From NCBI GenBank assembly GCA_012800525.1, contig JAAZJD010000040.1, forward strand, positions 1 through 37,026: 37,026 bases of DNA, written 5' to 3'. This document shows, piece by piece, positions 24,735-35,190 of this stretch. The notes under the pieces are model-generated. The model did no database searches, had not been told where the DNA came from, and saw only the letters and a program-made list of their open reading frames with translations. Made by a program: the position numbers and the translations under genes. Origin of the DNA: Clostridiales bacterium. Lineage in GTDB: Bacteria; Bacillota; Clostridia; Christensenellales; DTU072. Numbering within the stretch: position 1 is the first letter of the stretch; each line of letters opens with the position of its first letter.

Positions 24735-24754
24735 CAATAAAAGGGAGATGCCAA

Positions 24755-26285
<1,531 letters not shown>

Positions 26286-26313
26286 TAGCATTTGTTAAAA
26301 TCAAAACCAAAAA

Positions 26314-26340
26314 TCCAGGGCTAGAAAATCTAGCTCTGGA
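26314..26340 (+). other. Intercistronic hairpin between ilvC and leuA
   Basis: TCCAGGGCTAGA (26314-26325) pairs over 12 bp (one G-U) with TCTAGCTCTGGA (26329-26340) around an AAA loop. No T-run follows, so intrinsic termination on the plus strand is unlikely. A second, weaker hairpin, AATCACA...TTGTGATT, lies at 26359-26378. RNA processing or stability control is a possibility. Confidence 0.6.
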
Positions 26341-26415
26341 ATATAGAAAATAATTTAAAATCACATGCTTTTGTGATTCGTATTCATATAGGTATGTTGA
26401 TTTAGAAGGTGTATT

Positions 26416-27963
26416 ATGAAATTGGTAAAAATATTAGATACGACACTAAGAGATGGTGAACAATCACCAGGTTGCAGTATGAATATTAGCGAAAAGATTA
26501 ATTTGGCAAAACAAATTGATAAGCTTGGAGTTGATATTATTGAGGCAGGTTTTGCCATAGCTTCCCCTGGCGATTTTACGGCAGTTTCAGAAATTGCAAA
26601 AGTAGTAGAAAATGCATCAGTATCATCTTTGGCAAGAGCGGTGGAAAAAGATATAGACGCTGCATATGATGCTGTTAAATATGCAAAAAAGCCACGTATT
26701 CATGTATTTTTAGCAACTTCAGAAATACATATGAAATATAAGCTAAAAATGACAAGAGAACAAGTTTTAGAACGTGCAGCAAAAGCAGTTGCTTACGCAA
26801 AATCCAAGTGTGATGATATTGAGTTTTCTGCAGAAGATGCGTCTAGAACTGATAGGGAATTTTTAGTTCAAGTTTATGAAGCAGTAATTAAAGCAGGTGC
26901 AACTGCAATAAATGTGCCAGATACCGTTGGTTATTCAACCCCAGAAGAAATGTATGATCTAATTAAATATTTACATGAAAATGTTAAAGGGATTGAAAAT
27001 GTAAATGTTTCGGTACATTGTCATAATGATTTAGGCCTTGGAGTTGCAAATTCTCTTGCTTCAATGCAAGCTGGAGCAAATATCATAGAATGTACTATCA
27101 ATGGAATTGGCGAACGTGCGGGTAATGCGGCATTGGAAGAAATTGTAATGGCATTACATACTAGAAAAGACAAGTATAATGCATATACAAACATTGATAC
27201 GACTGAAATTTATGCAACTTCAAAACTTTTGTCTAAAATTACTGGTATAAAAGTTCAACCTAATAAAGCAATTGTTGGTGATAATGCATTTGCCCATGAA
27301 TCAGGAGTGCATCAACATGGTGTTTTAGCAAATAGAGAAACGTATGAAATTATGTCTCCAGAAACGATTGGATTGAAATCAAACAAACTTGTTTTAGGGA
27401 AACATTCAGGAAAGCATGCTTTAAGGGATAGAATAAAAGAATTTGGTTATATAGTAGATGAAGAAGAGTTAGAAAAGATTTTTGTAGAATTTAAAAAACT
27501 TGCAGATAGACTAAAGCTTGTTTCTGATGCAGATATAGAAGCTTTGTTATATCAAAATAGAGCTACTGAAATTCCAGAAGAATTTAAATTAGATTATTAT
27601 TTAGTTTATGTTGGAAACACAGTCACATCTGTTTCAAGTGTCAAAGTAACAAACTCAAAAGGTGAGTCTAAAGAAACAACTGCAATGTCTAAATTTGGAC
27701 CTATCGATGCTTCATATAAAGCAATATCTGAAGTGGTTGGTGAACAGTTTGATTTAGTGGACTTTAAAATAGAAGCTATTACTGGTGGCACTGATGCTCA
27801 AGGAGTTGTAACTCTAAAACTTAATAGCAATGGCAAAACATTTAATGGTCATGGTGTCGGTGTTGATATCATTGAAGCCGCTATCACTGCATATATAGTA
27901 GCAATTAACAATATTTTCTATGATAGAAAATTAACTCAAAAGACTATGGAAGAAAACAAATAA
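26416..27963 (+). CDS. leuA: 2-isopropylmalate synthase
   Basis: LeuA condenses acetyl-CoA with 2-ketoisovalerate, the first leucine-specific step. The 515-aa protein has the DRE-TIM barrel with LDTTLRDGEQSPG (7-19), the metal-binding HCHNDLGLGVANS motif, and VGDNAFAHESGVHQHGV. A C-terminal regulatory domain (about 390-510, with GGTDAQGVVTLKL) is the site of leucine feedback in the family. An AGAAGG ribosome site precedes the ATG. It lies 130 bp after ilvC, behind a hairpin, and 34 bp before cimA. Having leuA and cimA as adjacent paralogues is informative: leuA has the IPMS-type EQSPG motif and cimA has AQGEG. Confidence 0.95.
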   Translation: MKLVKILDTTLRDGEQSPGCSMNISEKINLAKQIDKLGVDIIEAGFAIASPGDFTAVSEIAKVVENASVSSLARAVEKDIDAAYDAVKYAKKPRIHVFLATSEIHMKYKLKMTREQVLERAAKAVAYAKSKCDDIEFSAEDASRTDREFLVQVYEAVIKAGATAINVPDTVGYSTPEEMYDLIKYLHENVKGIENVNVSVHCHNDLGLGVANSLASMQAGANIIECTINGIGERAGNAALEEIVMALHTRKDKYNAYTNIDTTEIYATSKLLSKITGIKVQPNKAIVGDNAFAHESGVHQHGVLANRETYEIMSPETIGLKSNKLVLGKHSGKHALRDRIKEFGYIVDEEELEKIFVEFKKLADRLKLVSDADIEALLYQNRATEIPEEFKLDYYLVYVGNTVTSVSSVKVTNSKGESKETTAMSKFGPIDASYKAISEVVGEQFDLVDFKIEAITGGTDAQGVVTLKLNSNGKTFNGHGVGVDIIEAAITAYIVAINNIFYDRKLTQKTMEENK

Positions 27964-27997
27964 TTAGAATTTAGATGATAAAGATAAAGGTAAAGAT

Positions 27998-29584
27998 ATG
28001 AAAAAGATAACATATTTAGATTCGACATTAAGAGATGGAGCTCAAGGTGAAGGTATAAGCTTTTCAACTCAAGATAAGCTCAATATTGTTAAGCTATTAG
28101 ACGAGTTAAAAATAGATTATATCGAAGCAGGTAATCCCTTTTCAAATCCAAAAGATATGGAGTTTTTTGAAAAACTTGCTGATGTTAAACTTAGTCATTC
28201 TAAAATAGCTGCCTTTGGTTCGACAAGAAGAAAAAATATAAAAGCTGAAGATGATGCAAATTTGAAAGCTTTAGTTTCTTGTGGTGCAGATATACTTGTG
28301 ATTTTTGGAAAAAGCTGGGATCTTCATGTGACGGACGTTTTAAATACAACATATGAAGAAAACTTAAATATGATTTTTGATACAGTAAGCTTTTTGAAGA
28401 AAAATGGTAAAAAAGTCATATATGATGCAGAGCATTTTTTTGATGGATATAAAAACAATAATAAATATGCTTTAGAAACATTGAAGATGGCTCATAAAGC
28501 TGGTGCAGATCATCTTTGTTTATGTGACACTAATGGTGGAAGTTTAACTTTAGAAATCATAGAAATCATGGAAGTTGTAAAAAAGGAATTACCAGATGCT
28601 AAAATTGGAATTCATACCCATAATGATAGTGAAATGGCAGTGGCAAATTCAGTTGTTGCAGTTCAACATGGAGCAACAATGGTGCAAGGAACTTTGCTAG
28701 GAATTGGCGAACGTTGTGGCAATGCAAACTTGCTTGCCATAATACCCACTTTGCAAATCAAACTAGGATATAAAGGTATTCCTACTGAGGCTTTAGAGTC
28801 ATTGACAACATTTGCAATTAAAGCTGCAGAAATTATGAATATAACTATACCAAATGGTATGGCATATGTTGGTAAATCTGCTTTTGCACATAAAGCTGGA
28901 ATGCACATTGATGGTGTAACTAAACTTTCTTCTAGCTTTGAGCATATTAATCCTGAAAAAGTTGGAAATAATAGAAGATTTTTAATGAGTGAAGTTGCAG
29001 GACGTAGCACTTTAATCAAAGCAATTCAAAAAGTTGATAAAAATATTAAACGTACAGATGCAATAACCGATGAAGTCATTAAATTGATAAAAGAAAAAGA
29101 ACACAGGGGCTATCAGTATGAAGGTGCAGATGCTAGTTTAGAACTTTTAATTAGAAAAAAACTAGGTTTGTATAAATCATATTTTGAATTGGTTACTTTT
29201 AGAACCATAACTGAGCAACACACTAAAGGCGGATATTTCCCTGCAACTGCAATTGTTAGAATTAAAGTTGATGACACCATTGAGCTATCAGTAGGTGATG
29301 GCCAAGGTCCAGTTGACGCTTTAGATAAGGCACTTAGAAAAGCACTTGAAAAGTTTTATCCAAATTTGAAAAACTTTAAGTTAACAGACTATAAAGTTCG
29401 AATTTTAGATTCGGAAAAAGCATCTTCTGCTACGACAAGGGTAATAATAGAATCAAGAGATGAAAAAAATATCTTTACGACAGTTGGTGTCTCAGATGAC
29501 ATAATTGAAGCTAGTTTTAAAGCATTAGTTGATGCAATAGAATATAAATTGCTTCTTGATGAAAATAATGGATTAAAAAAATAA
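27998..29584 (+). CDS. cimA: (R)-citramalate synthase
   Basis: CimA condenses pyruvate with acetyl-CoA to (R)-citramalate, giving 2-ketobutyrate for isoleucine without threonine deaminase. The 528-aa protein is a leuA paralogue of the CimA subgroup. The active-site motif is LDSTLRDGAQGEGISFS (7-23), followed by IHTHNDSEMAVANS and YVGKSAFAHKAGMHIDGV. The C-terminal allosteric domain (about 400-520) contains VGDGQGPVDALDKALRKAL. AAAGGT lies ahead of the ATG. Its place between leuA and leuCDB fits the pathway, because LeuCD and LeuB also act on citramalate-derived intermediates. No ilvA is present in this window. Homocitrate synthase is a less likely alternative given the context. Confidence 0.92.
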   Translation: MKKITYLDSTLRDGAQGEGISFSTQDKLNIVKLLDELKIDYIEAGNPFSNPKDMEFFEKLADVKLSHSKIAAFGSTRRKNIKAEDDANLKALVSCGADILVIFGKSWDLHVTDVLNTTYEENLNMIFDTVSFLKKNGKKVIYDAEHFFDGYKNNNKYALETLKMAHKAGADHLCLCDTNGGSLTLEIIEIMEVVKKELPDAKIGIHTHNDSEMAVANSVVAVQHGATMVQGTLLGIGERCGNANLLAIIPTLQIKLGYKGIPTEALESLTTFAIKAAEIMNITIPNGMAYVGKSAFAHKAGMHIDGVTKLSSSFEHINPEKVGNNRRFLMSEVAGRSTLIKAIQKVDKNIKRTDAITDEVIKLIKEKEHRGYQYEGADASLELLIRKKLGLYKSYFELVTFRTITEQHTKGGYFPATAIVRIKVDDTIELSVGDGQGPVDALDKALRKALEKFYPNLKNFKLTDYKVRILDSEKASSATTRVIIESRDEKNIFTTVGVSDDIIEASFKALVDAIEYKLLLDENNGLKK

Positions 29585-29628
29585 AACATAAATATTAGAC
29601 AAAATATACGATTAAGGAGAAAAAATCT

Positions 29629-30888
29629 ATGGGAATGACAATGACACAAAAAATTCTAGCAAATGCTGCTGGATTAGACAAAGTTGAAGCAGGTCAATTA
29701 ATAATGGCAAAATTAGATTTGGTATTAGGTAACGATGTAACCACTCCTGTTGCAGTACCAGAATTTAATAAGATTGGCAAAGATGTTTTTGACAAAACTA
29801 AGATTGCAATTGTGCCAGATCACTTTACACCAAACAAAGATATTAAAACTGCAGAACAATGTAAGCTTATTAGAGAGTTTGCTATTGATCACAAAATAAA
29901 AAATTATTTTGAAATTGGTGAAGTTGGCATTGAGCATGTGCTTTTGCCGGAAAAAGGTTTGGTTGTGGCTGGTGATGTTGTGATTGGAGCAGACTCACAT
30001 ACTTGTACATATGGAGCTTTAGGGGCTTTTTCAACTGGGGTTGGAAGTACAGATATGGCTGCTGGAATGGCTACAGGGAAAGCTTGGTTTAAAGTTCCAG
30101 AGGCAATAGGATTTGAATTAACGGGTAAATTTTCAAGTGAATATGTATGTGGAAAAGATTTGATTTTACATATTATAGGCATGATTGGTGTAGATGGTGC
30201 TTTATATAAAAGTATGGAATTTTTTGGTCCTGGAGTTAAAAATCTTTCTATGGATGATAGATTTACAGTTGCAAATATGGCAATAGAAGCAGGTGGAAAA
30301 AATGGGATTTTCCCAGTAGATGAAAAAACAATTGCATATATGAAAGAGCATTCCACAAAAGAGTACAAAATTTTTGAAGCTGATAAAGATGCAAAGTATG
30401 AAAAGATTTACAAAATTGATTTAGCTACAATTAGACCGACTGTTGCATTTCCACATCTTCCAGAAAATACTAAAACAATAGATGAGGTTAAATCTATAAA
30501 AATTGATCAAGTTGTAATTGGTTCATGTACAAATGGAAGAATGGAAGACTTAAGAATGGCAGCTAAGATTTTAGATGGAAGAAAAGTGAAAAAAGGAATT
30601 AGAACTATCATAATTCCAGGAACACAAAAGATCTATTTGCAAGCAATAAAAGAAGGTCTAGTTGAAATATTTATTAATGCAGGTGCAATTTTTTCTATGC
30701 CAACATGCGGACCATGCTTAGGTGGACATATGGGAATTTTAGCAGCGGGGGAAAGAGCTGTTTCAACCACAAATAGAAATTTTGTAGGTAGAATGGGACA
30801 TCCAAAATCAGAAGTATATTTGGCATCTCCAGCAGTTGCAGCAGCTTCAGCGATTATGGGTGAAATATATAATCCTGAAAAATTATAA
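29629..30888 (+). CDS. leuC: 3-isopropylmalate dehydratase large subunit
   Basis: LeuC carries the [4Fe-4S] cluster of isopropylmalate isomerase and, with LeuD, converts 2- to 3-isopropylmalate; in the CimA route it also isomerises citramalate. The 419-aa length matches the shorter clostridial/archaeal (HacA-like) form. Cluster cysteines are Cys300 in IGSCTNG and Cys360 and Cys363 in [30 protein letters not shown] (120-140) is the family signature. An AGGAG ribosome site lies 9 nt before the ATG. It is followed by leuD after 47 bp. Confidence 0.95.
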   Translation: MGMTMTQKILANAAGLDKVEAGQLIMAKLDLVLGNDVTTPVAVPEFNKIGKDVFDKTKIAIVPDHFTPNKDIKTAEQCKLIREFAIDHKIKNYFEIGEVGIEHVLLPEKGLVVAGDVVIGADSHTCTYGALGAFSTGVGSTDMAAGMATGKAWFKVPEAIGFELTGKFSSEYVCGKDLILHIIGMIGVDGALYKSMEFFGPGVKNLSMDDRFTVANMAIEAGGKNGIFPVDEKTIAYMKEHSTKEYKIFEADKDAKYEKIYKIDLATIRPTVAFPHLPENTKTIDEVKSIKIDQVVIGSCTNGRMEDLRMAAKILDGRKVKKGIRTIIIPGTQKIYLQAIKEGLVEIFINAGAIFSMPTCGPCLGGHMGILAAGERAVSTTNRNFVGRMGHPKSEVYLASPAVAAASAIMGEIYNPEKL

Positions 30889-30935
30889 AGATTATTTTAA
30901 GACGGTTAGTCAATACAAAGAATTAGAGGTAAATT

Positions 30936-31427
30936 ATGAAAGCAGAAGGAAGAGTTTTTAAATATGGTGATAATGTTGATACAGATGTAATTATTCCAGC
31001 AAGGTACTTAAATACATCAAGTCCTGATGAACTTGCAGCACATTGCATGGAAGATATAGACAAAGATTTTATCAATAAAGTTCAAAAGGGCGATATTATT
31101 GTAGCAGACAAAAACTTTGGATGTGGTTCATCTAGAGAGCATGCTCCGATAGCGATTAAAGCAGCTGGAGTTTCTTGTGTTATTGCTTCAACATTTGCAA
31201 GAATTTTTTATAGAAATTCTATTAACATTGGCCTACCTATATTAGAATGTGAAGAAGCGGTCAAAAACATTAAAACTGGTGATATTGTCAGTGTTGATTT
31301 TAAAGAAGGCAAAATAACAAATAAAACAACTGGAAAAGTATTTTATGCACAAGGTTATCCAGAGTTTATGCAAAAGTTAATTGCTGGCGGTGGTTTGGTA
31401 GAAAGTATTAAGAAAAACACGATATAG
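30936..31427 (+). CDS. leuD: 3-isopropylmalate dehydratase small subunit
   Basis: LeuD is the swivelling small subunit that pairs with LeuC. The 163-aa protein has [19 protein letters not shown] near the start and the conserved [19 protein letters not shown] loop (about 60-78), which forms part of the substrate-binding site. AGAGGT lies ahead of the ATG. The length is that of the stand-alone small subunit, shorter than the roughly 200-aa enterobacterial form, matching the short LeuC. It is 26 bp before leuB. Confidence 0.95.
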   Translation: MKAEGRVFKYGDNVDTDVIIPARYLNTSSPDELAAHCMEDIDKDFINKVQKGDIIVADKNFGCGSSREHAPIAIKAAGVSCVIASTFARIFYRNSINIGLPILECEEAVKNIKTGDIVSVDFKEGKITNKTTGKVFYAQGYPEFMQKLIAGGGLVESIKKNTI

Positions 31428-31453
31428 AAACGATTGAATTATAGAGGGAAATT

Positions 31454-32521
31454 ATGAATAAAAAGAATATTGTTGTAATTGAAGGTGATGGAATAGGTCC
31501 AGATATTGTAGCAGAATCAATTAAAGTATTAAGAAAAATAGAAGAAATTTCAGATGTTAAATTTGAGTTTTCTTATTATGAAGCAGGTGGAGTTGCCATT
31601 GATAAATATGGTCATCCACTTCCTGAAAAAACACTTGAGGCTTGCAAAAAAGCTGATGCTGTAATACTTGGAGCAGTAGGTGGTCCTAAGTGGGATAATT
31701 TAGCTGGCGATCAAAGACCAGAAAAAGCCTTGCTTGGTTTAAGAGGTGGTCTTGGTTTGTATGCAAATTTGCGTCCAGCTATTTTGCATAGGCAATTAAA
31801 AGATGCTTGTCCACTAAAAGATGAAATTATTGGCGATAGCCTTGATATAATGATTGTTAGAGAATTAACCAGTGGAATATATTTTGGCGAAAGAGGCAGA
31901 AATAAAGCTGATAAAAGTGCATATGACACAATGTACTATAACGAAGAAGAAATTGAGAGAATATTAAAGGTCGGGTTTGAAATTTCTTTATCAAGAAATA
32001 AAAAGGTTTGTGTTGTTGATAAAGCTAATATATTAGAGTCATCAAGACTTTGGAGAGAAGTTACTCAAAGAGTTGCAAAAAATTATCCAGAAGTTGAATG
32101 TAACTTTTTATATGTTGATAATGCGGCTATGCAACTTATTAGAAATCCAAAACAATTTGATGTAATTATTACAGAAAATATGTTTGGCGATATTTTATCT
32201 GATGAGGCAAGTATGTTGACAGGATCAATAGGAATGCTTCCTTCAGCATCACTTGGTGGAAAAAATGCACTTTATGAGCCAATACATGGAAGTGCTCCAG
32301 ATATTGCAGGTCAAAATAAAGCAAATCCTATTGCGACAATCTTATCAATAGCTATGATGTTAAGACATTCATTCGGTATGGAAAATGAAGCTCAAAAAGT
32401 TGAGAAAGCAGTTGATGCAGCTTTAACAGCAGGTTATCGTACAGGAGATATATTTAGCAAAGGAATGAAGCTAGTTGGCACAAAAGAAATGGGAGATATA
32501 ATTGCAAATTATATTAAATAA
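31454..32521 (+). CDS. leuB: 3-isopropylmalate dehydrogenase
   Basis: LeuB oxidatively decarboxylates 3-isopropylmalate to 2-ketoisocaproate with NAD+. In a citramalate pathway it also handles 3-methylmalate on the way to 2-ketobutyrate. The 355-aa protein shows [18 protein letters not shown], the substrate-binding arginines around [16 protein letters not shown] and [15 protein letters not shown], the metal-binding [18 protein letters not shown], and [22 protein letters not shown] ribosome site lies upstream. It is of normal length and is followed by ilvE after 47 bp. Confidence 0.96.
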   Translation: MNKKNIVVIEGDGIGPDIVAESIKVLRKIEEISDVKFEFSYYEAGGVAIDKYGHPLPEKTLEACKKADAVILGAVGGPKWDNLAGDQRPEKALLGLRGGLGLYANLRPAILHRQLKDACPLKDEIIGDSLDIMIVRELTSGIYFGERGRNKADKSAYDTMYYNEEEIERILKVGFEISLSRNKKVCVVDKANILESSRLWREVTQRVAKNYPEVECNFLYVDNAAMQLIRNPKQFDVIITENMFGDILSDEASMLTGSIGMLPSASLGGKNALYEPIHGSAPDIAGQNKANPIATILSIAMMLRHSFGMENEAQKVEKAVDAALTAGYRTGDIFSKGMKLVGTKEMGDIIANYIK

Positions 32522-32568
32522 AACCATATAAATTTTAAAAATTTGAGCGAATGCTCGAGGAGGAAATT

Positions 32569-33450
32569 ATGAGTTATATATTTATCGATGGCAAATTCTA
32601 TGAAAAAGAAAATGCGAAAATTTCAGTTTTTGATCATGGTCTTCTATATGGAGATGGTGTTTTTGAAGGTATAAGAGCATACAGTGGTCATGTTTTTAAA
32701 TTAAAAGAGCATATTGATAGACTATTTGATGCAGCAAGAGCAATTGATTTAAAAATTCCATATTCAAAAGAAGAAATTATGGACATTGTATGCAAATCGT
32801 GTGCAAAAAATGATATTAAAAATGGATATATAAGATTAGTCGTTACTAGAGGAGTAGGCGATCTTGGTTTATCTCCAACGAACTGTAAAGGAGCAAGCCT
32901 TATTTGTATTGCAGCAAATGTGAAACTATATTCCACAGAAATGTATGAAAAAGGACTTAAGGTTGCTACAGCTTCACAAAGAAGGGCACATGGTGCTATT
33001 TTAGATCCTCAAATTAAATCACTTAACTATCTAAATAATATTATGGCTAAAATGGAAGCAAATAGACAAAACTGTGGTGAAGCTATAATGTTAAATTCGG
33101 AAGGTTGGGTATGTGAGTGTACAGGAGATAATATTTTTATCATTAAAAATAACGTGATATATACTCCGCCAACATATATGGGTTTACTTGCAGGAGTTAC
33201 GAGAAATGTGGTTATTGAAATTGCCACAAAGCTTGGATATGTTGTAAAAGAAGTTCCATTTACACTATTTAATGTCTATTCAGCAGATGAATGTTTCCTA
33301 ACAGGAACAGCTGCAGAACTTATTTCTGTATCTGAAGCTGATGGAAGAACAATCGGTGCTGGGGTTACTGGCCCAGTTACTAAAAAATTGTTGGCTGCTT
33401 TTCGTGAGTATGCAAATGATCCAAAAAATGGAATGCCAATAAAATATTAA
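32569..33450 (+). CDS. ilvE: Branched-chain amino acid aminotransferase
   Basis: This PLP-dependent class IV aminotransferase carries out the last step to Leu, Ile and Val. The frame opens at 32551, but GAGGAGG lies about 5 nt before ATG 32569, giving 293 aa and the family-typical MSYIFIDGKFYEKENAKISV. Further signatures are FDHGLLYGDGVFEGIRAY (21-38), the PLP-binding Lys150 in QIKSLNYLNNI, and CTGDNIFII. It belongs to the shorter archaeal/clostridial branch rather than the 360-aa eukaryotic-like type. D-amino acid transaminase is the nearest alternative, but the EGIRAY motif and the operon context favour IlvE. Confidence 0.93.
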   Translation: MSYIFIDGKFYEKENAKISVFDHGLLYGDGVFEGIRAYSGHVFKLKEHIDRLFDAARAIDLKIPYSKEEIMDIVCKSCAKNDIKNGYIRLVVTRGVGDLGLSPTNCKGASLICIAANVKLYSTEMYEKGLKVATASQRRAHGAILDPQIKSLNYLNNIMAKMEANRQNCGEAIMLNSEGWVCECTGDNIFIIKNNVIYTPPTYMGLLAGVTRNVVIEIATKLGYVVKEVPFTLFNVYSADECFLTGTAAELISVSEADGRTIGAGVTGPVTKKLLAAFREYANDPKNGMPIKY

Positions 33451-33516
33451 AATTTGCAAAAAAAACAGCAAAGACTATATTAAAATAAAATTTTAGAAAA
33501 AAACATAGAGGTAATT

Positions 33517-35172
33517 ATGTATAAGAGTTCACAAGTTACACAAGGAGTGGATAGAGCTCCCCATAGGTCGTTATTTAAAGCATTGGGATGGTCTGATAGC
33601 CAATTTAACAAGCCAATTATTGGAATAGTGAGTGCTCAAAGTGATATTGTTCCTGGACATATGCATATAAATTCACTAGTAGCTGCAGTAAAAGAAGGTA
33701 TTATTTCTGCTGGCGGAAATGCCGTGGTTATACCCTCTATTGGCGTGTGTGATGGGATTGCAATGAATCATGAAGGGATGAAATATTCTTTAGTTACAAG
33801 AGAAATTATTGCAGATTCTGTAGAATGTATGGCAAAGGCACATGCTTTAGATGCATTAGTTTTAATCCCAAATTGTGACAAAATAGTGCCAGGAATGGTT
33901 ATGGGTGCAGCAAGAGTAAATATCCCCTCTATTGTTATTAGTGGTGGGGCAATGCTTGCAGGAAAAGTTGGAGAAAAACGCATAAGTTTGACCGATATGT
34001 TTGAAGCTGTGGGAGCTTGCGCAGTTGGTAAAATGGATCAAGAAACACTAGATGAATATGAAAATGAAGCATGTCCTACATGTGGATCTTGCTCTGGTAT
34101 GTTTACAGCAAATAGTATGAACTGTGTTGTGGAAGCTTTAGGGCTTGCATTACCAGGAAATGGAACTATTCCAGCGGTATTTTCTGAAAGAATAAGACTT
34201 GCTAGAAAAGCTGGTGAACAGATCATATATTTACTTAAAAATGATATAAAGCCAAGTGATATTTTAACTAAGGAAGCTTTTAAAAATTCTTTAACAGTAG
34301 ATATGGCATTATCTTGTTCAACAAATACCTTGCTTCATGTCTTAGCAATTGCAAATGAAGTTAATTTAAAAATTGATGGGCAAATGATAAACGAAATCAG
34401 CAGTAATACACCTAACTTTTGTAAATTAGCACCTGCTGGCAGACATTTTATTTCAGATTTATATTATGCTGGTGGCGTTCAAGCTGTTATGAATGAACTT
34501 TTAAAATTGGGAAAACTAAATGGTAAGTTAATTACAGTAACAGGAAAGACTGTTGCAGAAAATGTCAAGAATGCAAAAGTAAAAGATGAAAATGTAATTC
34601 GATCAAAAAATCCATACTCAAGTACTGGCGGTTTAGCAGTATTATTTGGCAATTTAGCACCAGAAGGATGTGTTGTAAAAAGATCTGCTGTAAGTCCAAA
34701 TATGCTAGTAAACAAAGGAAAAGCAAAAGTTTATGACAGTGAAGAAGATGCTATTAAAGCCATAATGTCAGGTAAAATTAAAAGTGGAGACATCGTTGTG
34801 ATTCGCTATGAAGGCCCTAAAGGGGGTCCAGGAATGCGCGAAATGTTATCCCCAACTGCAACTATTGCAGGTATGGGCTTAGATAATAGTGTTGCTTTAA
34901 TTACAGACGGGAGATTTTCAGGAGCAACTAGAGGAGCAAGCATTGGACATGTTTCTCCAGAAGCAGCTGACGGTGGCCCAATAGCATTTGTAAAAGATGG
35001 AGATATTATTGAAATAGATATGCATAAATATACAATAAGCTTATTAGTTTCAAATGAAGAATTGGCAAAAAGAAAAAAAGAATATAAGCCAGTTGAGAAA
35101 AAGCTTAGTGGGTACTTAAATAGATATGCAAGATGCGTATCATCGGCATCAGAAGGTGCAATTTTAAAATAA
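33517..35172 (+). CDS. ilvD: Dihydroxyacid dehydratase
   Basis: IlvD dehydrates dihydroxyacids to the 2-keto acid precursors of valine and isoleucine. The 551-aa protein has [35 protein letters not shown] (Cys120) and [17 protein letters not shown] (Cys192). The N-terminal segment reads [10 protein letters not shown] (41-50), as in the E. coli-type [4Fe-4S] enzyme. The third cysteine (NPCN) found in air-stable [2Fe-2S] dehydratases is absent. I therefore infer an oxygen-sensitive [4Fe-4S] enzyme, consistent with an anaerobe. AGAGGT lies ahead of the ATG. It lies 66 bp after ilvE and 18 bp before ilvB. Confidence 0.96.
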   Translation: MYKSSQVTQGVDRAPHRSLFKALGWSDSQFNKPIIGIVSAQSDIVPGHMHINSLVAAVKEGIISAGGNAVVIPSIGVCDGIAMNHEGMKYSLVTREIIADSVECMAKAHALDALVLIPNCDKIVPGMVMGAARVNIPSIVISGGAMLAGKVGEKRISLTDMFEAVGACAVGKMDQETLDEYENEACPTCGSCSGMFTANSMNCVVEALGLALPGNGTIPAVFSERIRLARKAGEQIIYLLKNDIKPSDILTKEAFKNSLTVDMALSCSTNTLLHVLAIANEVNLKIDGQMINEISSNTPNFCKLAPAGRHFISDLYYAGGVQAVMNELLKLGKLNGKLITVTGKTVAENVKNAKVKDENVIRSKNPYSSTGGLAVLFGNLAPEGCVVKRSAVSPNMLVNKGKAKVYDSEEDAIKAIMSGKIKSGDIVVIRYEGPKGGPGMREMLSPTATIAGMGLDNSVALITDGRFSGATRGASIGHVSPEAADGGPIAFVKDGDIIEIDMHKYTISLLVSNEELAKRKKEYKPVEKKLSGYLNRYARCVSSASEGAILK

Positions 35173-35190
35173 ATATACAAGGGAAATATT

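Noticed and set aside
24473-24754. T-box riboswitch in front of ilvN
   Set aside because: This would be the expected regulator in Clostridia. I see no T-box core (GGTGG-type sequence), no specifier-loop architecture, and the leader between promoter and terminator is too short and largely occupied by the leader ORF.
26314-26340. Intrinsic terminator after ilvC
   Set aside because: The stem is strong, but no T-run follows on the plus strand. The T-run exists only on the minus strand, where there is no gene to terminate.
29904-30368. 154-aa minus-strand ORF inside leuC
   Set aside because: It is a shadow of the leuC frame: it lies entirely inside a well-supported gene and has no recognisable motif. 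Other minus-strand frames inside the BCAA and glycogen genes were rejected for the same reason.
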